Below are positions 43,353 to 47,728 of a stretch of DNA of 47,728 nt, piece by piece. This DNA is from Gammaproteobacteria bacterium UBA4421. Its GTDB lineage: Bacteria; Pseudomonadota; Gammaproteobacteria; Pseudomonadales; Azotimanducaceae. The notes beneath the pieces are model-generated. The model did no database searches and had not been told where the DNA came from. It was given only the letters and a program-made list of their open reading frames with translations. Made by a program: the position numbers and the translations under genes. Each line of letters starts with the position of its first letter. The stretch's first letter is position 1. The stretch lies in NCBI GenBank assembly GCA_002389675.1, contig DGQF01000016.1:1-47728 (forward strand), given 5' to 3'.

Positions 43353-45800
43353 CTAAACCCGCATCCGCAAAGCCCGTTCGTCATAAAAAGGCGCCAGCTG
43401 GACGCGCACCGGATAACGCCGCAACGCAATCTCCACCTCAAATACACCGCTGTCGAGCCAGGCCTTGGTCACTCCTTTTGGATGTTCCAACGCAGCGATC
43501 GCCAGACTTTTATTCACGCGGTGGCCCCAAGCTGCCGACGTCGTCAGACCCACCGCTACCCCATTTCTGTATACGGGTTCATCGTGGATCATAAATGGTG
43601 CCTGGGCGTGGTCAATTGCAAGATTAACTAGCCGCAATGTCTGCACGCCTTCATTGGCCGCCAAACTGGCGCGCCCAATAAAATCGCCTTTGTCGCTCGA
43701 CACTGCAAAACCTAACCCCGCCTGCAGTGGCGTTATGTGATCATGAATATCATGACCCCAATGACGATAGCCTTTTTCGATACGACAAGAAGCCATCGCG
43801 TGAAATCCGGCGGGACGGATCTTAAAAGGGGCGCCATAAGCAAATAACTTGTTCCAAAGAGCCACCGCTTCCGATTTTGCAACATGGAGTTCATAGCCAA
43901 GCTCTCCTACGTAGGAGAGCCGATGCGCACGAAAGGACAGCTTCTCGATACTAAACACAGCTGAGCTGTAATAAGGCAAATCCACAAACGCATCACCCGG
44001 CCCCTCGGTGACATCAACAATCGATGCAAGAAAATCACGGGACTTAGGCCCCATAACACCTAAAATAAGGGTCTGAGTATCCTGCGTTACACGACAATCA
44101 AACCCAACCGCTTGTTTGTTTAACCAAAGCAGGTCGCGACGTTCACTGGCACAAGCACTCACTACGGTGAAGGCCTTGTCACTCTGCCGGGTGACTGTAA
44201 CGTCCGCTTCAATACCACCGGCTTCGTTCAGCCATTGTGTGTAAACCACCCGCCCGACGGGGACATCGATCTGATTCGCGCAGATTCGCTGCATCAACGC
44301 CAGCGCATCAGAACCGGTCACATGAAACTGAGGGTAGCTCGACTGATCGAATACGGCCACGTCCTGCTGAACAGCCATACACTCGCGCTGACAGGCCTCA
44401 AACCAATTCGGTCGCCCGTAGGTATAATGATCACCGGACTCATCTGCCAGCGCATACCAATTAGCGCGTTCCCAGCCAGCCACCTCTCCCATGACTGCGC
44501 CGGATTCAAGCAGCAGGTCATGCAGAGGACTGAGCCGGACATTTCGACTGGTGACAAACTGCCGGTGTGGCCAGTGCATGTCATAGAGCAGGCCCAGTGT
44601 CTCTTTTGTGCGCTCATAAAGGAAAGTTGGATCAGATTGAAAGGCGAACGTACGCCTGACGTCAACATCCCACAAATCCATCGGCGGTTTGCGATCGCGT
44701 ACCCATTGCGCCAATACTTTGCCAGCACCACCGGCGGACTGGATACCAATAGAATTAAAGCCACAGGCCACAAAAAGCTGCGCCACTTCAGGGGTTTCAC
44801 CCAACAGATAACGATCATCCACTGTGAAACTTTCCGGGCCGTTAAAAAATAGATTGATACCCGCAGACTCAAGCTCAGGAAAGCGTTTCACGGCTTTTTC
44901 AAAGAGCGGTTCAACGTGCGCAAAATCTTCCGGCAGCGCATCGAAGCAGAAGTCCTTAGGAATACCGTCCATACCCCAAGGCTTGGCTTGAAGTTCGAAG
45001 CAACCTAACAGCAAACGACCTGCGTCAAATTTATAATAGACCTGCTCATCCGGCATTCGCAACGTAGGCCGCATGCGCGTGAAGGTTTTAAGCGGCTCCG
45101 TCACCAAATAAAAGTGCTCCGCAGCATGCAGGGGCAGGTGAACGTCATGCTGGCTCGCAAATGTGCGAGACCACATCCCTCCAGCCAAGACCACTTGTTG
45201 GGCATGAATGAGCGTTTCGTCCTCTAGGTAAACGCCCGTAACCGCGTCGTTTTCAATCGCCAGGCGAGCCACACAGGTATGTTCAAAAATCTGTACTCCT
45301 CGTTGGCGAGCACCTTTGGCAAGGGCTAGGGTGGTATCTACCGGATTAGTTTGACCGTCACCTGCCAGATAAACGCCGCCTTTCACATCATCAGTGTTTA
45401 TCCCCGGCCAACGTTCGCGAATAAAACCAGTATCGATAAGTTCGCACTCAACACCAAAAGCCTTGGCCATAGTTGCCTGACGTTTGAGTTCTTCCAATCG
45501 TTCATCATGCAAAGCTAACGTCATCGAACCGGTTTTCTGGTAACCCGTTTCCTGACCAGTCTCGGCGGTCAATTGGGCAAACAATTCAGTGGTATATTGC
45601 GACAAGCGCGTCATGTTCTTAGACGCACGCAATTGCGCCACCAAGCCTGCAGCATGCCAAGTTGTGCCGCAGGTCAATTGCTTGCGCTCGAGCAAGATCA
45701 CATCACTGACACCCAATTCCGCTAGATGATAAGCCACCGAACAGCCAATGATGCCACCACCCACAATAATCACTTGAGCACTGCTTGGCAGGGCGGTCAC
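43353..45800 (-). CDS. Dimethylglycine/sarcosine dehydrogenase-like FAD and aminomethyltransferase fusion
   Basis: 815 residues from a GTG that overlaps the esterase stop as GTGA. Domains in order: FAD-binding DAO domain ([18 protein letters not shown], about 13-30) with CGTTWHAAG placing His49 where DMGDH and SARDH bind FAD covalently; FAO_M linker; then a GcvT-like tetrahydrofolate domain ([13 protein letters not shown] start, [14 protein letters not shown], ...LGYELHV) and the GcvT C-terminal barrel with EPVYRNG and [14 protein letters not shown]. It would oxidatively demethylate an N-methyl amino acid, passing the methyl to folate. Cytoplasmic. Could also act on sarcosine or a betaine-derived substrate. 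Confidence 0.9.
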   Translation of the reverse strand: MTALPSSAQVIIVGGGIIGCSVAYHLAELGVSDVILLERKQLTCGTTWHAAGLVAQLRASKNMTRLSQYTTELFAQLTAETGQETGYQKTGSMTLALHDERLEELKRQATMAKAFGVECELIDTGFIRERWPGINTDDVKGGVYLAGDGQTNPVDTTLALAKGARQRGVQIFEHTCVARLAIENDAVTGVYLEDETLIHAQQVVLAGGMWSRTFASQHDVHLPLHAAEHFYLVTEPLKTFTRMRPTLRMPDEQVYYKFDAGRLLLGCFELQAKPWGMDGIPKDFCFDALPEDFAHVEPLFEKAVKRFPELESAGINLFFNGPESFTVDDRYLLGETPEVAQLFVACGFNSIGIQSAGGAGKVLAQWVRDRKPPMDLWDVDVRRTFAFQSDPTFLYERTKETLGLLYDMHWPHRQFVTSRNVRLSPLHDLLLESGAVMGEVAGWERANWYALADESGDHYTYGRPNWFEACQRECMAVQQDVAVFDQSSYPQFHVTGSDALALMQRICANQIDVPVGRVVYTQWLNEAGGIEADVTVTRQSDKAFTVVSACASERRDLLWLNKQAVGFDCRVTQDTQTLILGVMGPKSRDFLASIVDVTEGPGDAFVDLPYYSSAVFSIEKLSFRAHRLSYVGELGYELHVAKSEAVALWNKLFAYGAPFKIRPAGFHAMASCRIEKGYRHWGHDIHDHITPLQAGLGFAVSSDKGDFIGRASLAANEGVQTLRLVNLAIDHAQAPFMIHDEPVYRNGVAVGLTTSAAWGHRVNKSLAIAALEHPKGVTKAWLDSGVFEVEIALRRYPVRVQLAPFYDERALRMRV

Positions 45801-47317
45801 TCGTCCACCCTCACTCGCGCGTTATACATTGCAACCAGCGCCTCTAACTTGGACGCAACTGGACTCGTCGCAACCCGGTCTTGACTGCCAAACACCATCC
45901 ACATATTGTTTTGCTCTGTATGCGTTGGCCAGACTACTTGCCCCGAGCCATTGGGATTGCCCGTTTGTGCAAAGTTCACCCAATACCTTTTCATCCGCGC
46001 ACTCAGCGCCACAACTGCCGCTTCAGTTGAGGCTTGACCGCCAAAAAGTATTTTTGCATCCTGACCATGCGGGGATCCTGGCGACGCGGAACTATCTCCG
46101 TCTACATCCAGGTAATACAACCACGCCGGCACCGCAGATCGACTCATCGCCGCACCCGTGACATGAGCGGATAGAATATACCGATGGTCTCCAAACAGAC
46201 GTTTCAGTCCAGCACTTCGACTGACTCTAAAATCATCCGCATAAAGCCCCTTTAAACTGACAAGATCACTCCCAAGCATCCGCTCATAGCCATCTTCGCT
46301 CACCCCGAGATAAGGCATAACACTTCCCTCGAAACTATTGCCGCCGGTCATGAACGGCAGTGGCAGCTGCTGCAGGTTACGAAACCGAATGCCCGGTTCT
46401 TCAACCACAGATTCGCCATCCACCACCGGCAGCACAAATCCATTAGGGCTGCCCACCAATTTGTCGCCGTCCAACCCCAGCAATACGTCTTTAGACTGGG
46501 GCTCCGAGGTCAATGTTCTAACCCACTGATGCGCGATATCCTCCGCTCGCTCTGCAGTTTCCATCAACATATTTTTCGGCGCTCTTTTCGCGGCCCGCTG
46601 ACTTCGAGGCAGCGCCCAAGTCGCATAACCACTTTGCGCAATGGCTTTGTGAAACAGACCTGTTGAACTGTCGCTGGTCATCAACAATTTGACCGCCATG
46701 CCCCCAGCAGAAACGCCAAAAATTGTCACGTTTTCAGGATCGCCGCCAAAATCACGAACATAACGCTGCACCCACTGCAGTGCGAGCAACATATCCAACA
46801 CCCCAAAATTTGCAGGCTGATCGTTTAATGCCCGGTGCGCGAAGAACCCTAACGGGCCAAGGCGATAATTGAACGACACCACCACAACCCCCTCTCGAGC
46901 AAGGGCGTCACCAGCAATTTTTCCAGAGCCATAGCGAAACATTCCGCCATGAATCCAGACCATGACGGGCTTTAAATTTTGATCCGAATCGTCACTCCAG
47001 ACATTCAAAGATAAACAATCTTCACTTTGATCTTTATGACCACCGACCAAAGGTTGCAAACACGAGGGGCCATACCTATCCGCTTCAAAAATGCCTGATT
47101 GCTTTTTAGCTGGCACTGCGACTGTCCAGCGCCGGGCACCGCCGACAGGTTGAGCAAAAGGAATACCTTTAAAACTGTTCACTCCGTTTTCATTTACACC
47201 ACGGAATATACCCTGTTCAGTTGCGACTAAAGGCCGCCCTTTTGCGTTTGCCAAATCAGCAAAGCCCGCAAAACCCAATCCAAACATCAAAGCAGCCAGC
47301 ACGAGCAAAGGTTTCAT
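45797..47317 (-). CDS. Type B carboxylesterase, exported
   Basis: 506 residues with a signal peptide ([25 protein letters not shown]). COesterase features: [31 protein letters not shown] (oxyanion), and the nucleophile elbow FGVSAGG with Ser203; the usual residue before the Ser is Glu (GESAGG) but here it is Val. A candidate Glu lies in GNSFEGS and the catalytic His in [14 protein letters not shown]. Precedes and overlaps the flavoprotein gene by 4 bases, so the two are probably one operon. Divergent from the second carboxylesterase at the right edge. Confidence 0.9.
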   Translation of the reverse strand: MKPLLVLAALMFGLGFAGFADLANAKGRPLVATEQGIFRGVNENGVNSFKGIPFAQPVGGARRWTVAVPAKKQSGIFEADRYGPSCLQPLVGGHKDQSEDCLSLNVWSDDSDQNLKPVMVWIHGGMFRYGSGKIAGDALAREGVVVVSFNYRLGPLGFFAHRALNDQPANFGVLDMLLALQWVQRYVRDFGGDPENVTIFGVSAGGMAVKLLMTSDSSTGLFHKAIAQSGYATWALPRSQRAAKRAPKNMLMETAERAEDIAHQWVRTLTSEPQSKDVLLGLDGDKLVGSPNGFVLPVVDGESVVEEPGIRFRNLQQLPLPFMTGGNSFEGSVMPYLGVSEDGYERMLGSDLVSLKGLYADDFRVSRSAGLKRLFGDHRYILSAHVTGAAMSRSAVPAWLYYLDVDGDSSASPGSPHGQDAKILFGGQASTEAAVVALSARMKRYWVNFAQTGNPNGSGQVVWPTHTEQNNMWMVFGSQDRVATSPVASKLEALVAMYNARVRVDE

Positions 47318-47377
47318 ACACTTATTCCAGAAGCGTCAACAGGGCAACCTGCAGATAAAATAGTCAATGACCGGAAC

Positions 47378-47400
47378 TTGATGGTCAGGTCACCCATCAA
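47378..47400. promoter_or_regulatory. Inverted repeat between divergent esterase genes, possible operator
   Basis: TTGATGG (47378-47384) and CCATCAA (47394-47400) are a perfect 7-base inverted repeat separated by 9 bases, about midway in the 143-base region between two divergent carboxylesterase genes. Size and symmetry suit a dimeric regulator such as a TetR- or GntR-like protein acting on both genes. Confidence 0.4.
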
Positions 47401-47460
47401 CCCGTATGATTTTAAACTTGATAAGGCACATTTAGCCAATCACCGATCTAGGACGCATCT

Positions 47461-47728
47461 ATGCTTGAAACAAGCTTCAAATCGGCCATCACCCTCACCC
47501 TCTGCACTATTATCTGCAGTGCCTATGCTGGCTACATAGAAGCAGGGGTCTCAATCAGCCACAACAAGATGCTCATCAAAGGCCAAAAAGTAGCCACCAA
47601 ACAGGGACAAGTCGCTCAATTTTCCGGCATCCGATTCGCCACCTCTGAACGTTGGCAAGCACCCAAAATCGAAGCTTTGCAGGGGGAAATCGATGCCACC
47701 GAATTTGCCGCCATTTGTCCTCAATTAA
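47461..47728 (+). CDS. Type B carboxylesterase, N-terminal part (cut by the window edge)
   Basis: ATG at 47461 opens a frame that runs off the right end (89 complete codons). A signal peptide (about 24 residues ending SAYA) is followed by the start of the carboxylesterase fold: QVAQFSGIRFATSERW and then ATEFAAICPQL, matching the F-x-GI-x-FA...RW...C-P-Q opening of COesterase proteins. The catalytic part is outside the window. It is a second, differently sequenced carboxylesterase next to the one at 45797-47317. Confidence 0.72.
   Translation, partial: MLETSFKSAITLTLCTIICSAYAGYIEAGVSISHNKMLIKGQKVATKQGQVAQFSGIRFATSERWQAPKIEALQGEIDATEFAAICPQL

Noticed and set aside
44235..44852. Plus-strand open frame of 205 residues opposite the flavoprotein gene
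   Set aside because: Antisense to conserved DMGDH-like sequence, basic and His-rich as expected of a shadow frame.

Overview
The window looks like a chromosomal stretch of a free-living, probably marine, Gammaproteobacterium. This is judged by eye from about half GC, dense packing with many 4-base overlaps, a CpsG/ManB-type phosphomannomutase of gammaproteobacterial character, and a mix of envelope-polysaccharide, peptidase, esterase and N-methyl-amine catabolism genes. No rRNA, tRNA, CRISPR array, insertion sequence or phage gene was seen. The assignment to Gammaproteobacteria is inference; no marker gene for closer placement is present.

Layout. 1-2482: a DUF885 peptidase-like gene (cut at the left edge) overlapping a DUF3445 haem-dependent N-demethylase-like gene. 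2636-9873: an SDR, phosphomannomutase, a large two-half M16 peptidase, a DUF952 protein, and a class II aldolase followed by a half-size acyl-CoA-dehydrogenase-like protein. 10082-13732: a divergent pair of c-type haem proteins, one a lipoprotein with carbohydrate-binding-like modules and a C-terminal cytochrome domain, the other a single-haem cytochrome fused to a predicted outer-membrane barrel.

13916-22809: the most unusual block. A plus-strand operon (CDP-alcohol phosphatidyltransferase, membrane phosphatase/sulfatase-superfamily protein, RibD-C-like reductase, 6-pyruvoyl-tetrahydropterin-synthase-fold protein) faces a minus-strand operon (ICMT-like membrane methyltransferase, two SAM methyltransferases, GT4 glycosyltransferase). 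FkbM methyltransferase and an MDR dehydrogenase follow on the plus strand. It looks like a pathway for a modified, glycosylated and possibly lipid-linked small molecule. The pterin-synthase-like member lacks the catalytic cysteine and one zinc histidine, so its chemistry is probably not the textbook one. 22839-25734 adds a PF10118 metal-dependent-hydrolase-like protein, a styrene-oxide-isomerase-like membrane protein and a GPH-type transporter.

25991-39500: a surface-polysaccharide locus in two converging arms. The plus arm has an NAD-dependent epimerase, a repeat-bearing glycosyltransferase, a GT2 and a sulfotransferase-like protein. The minus arm has an ABC-2 permease and ATPase, GT2, a repeat-bearing glycosyltransferase, GT2, polysaccharide pyruvyl transferase and a tandem methyltransferase. 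The ABC pair implies export of a finished chain. The phosphomannomutase at 3546-4895 could supply GDP-mannose.

39791-47728: catabolic genes. These are an alpha/beta hydrolase, an amidohydrolase coupled to a CobW/COG0523 GTPase, a dimethylglycine/sarcosine-dehydrogenase-like flavoprotein coupled to a type B carboxylesterase, and the start of a second type B carboxylesterase divergent from it, cut by the right edge. Many genes start with GTG or TTG rather than ATG.
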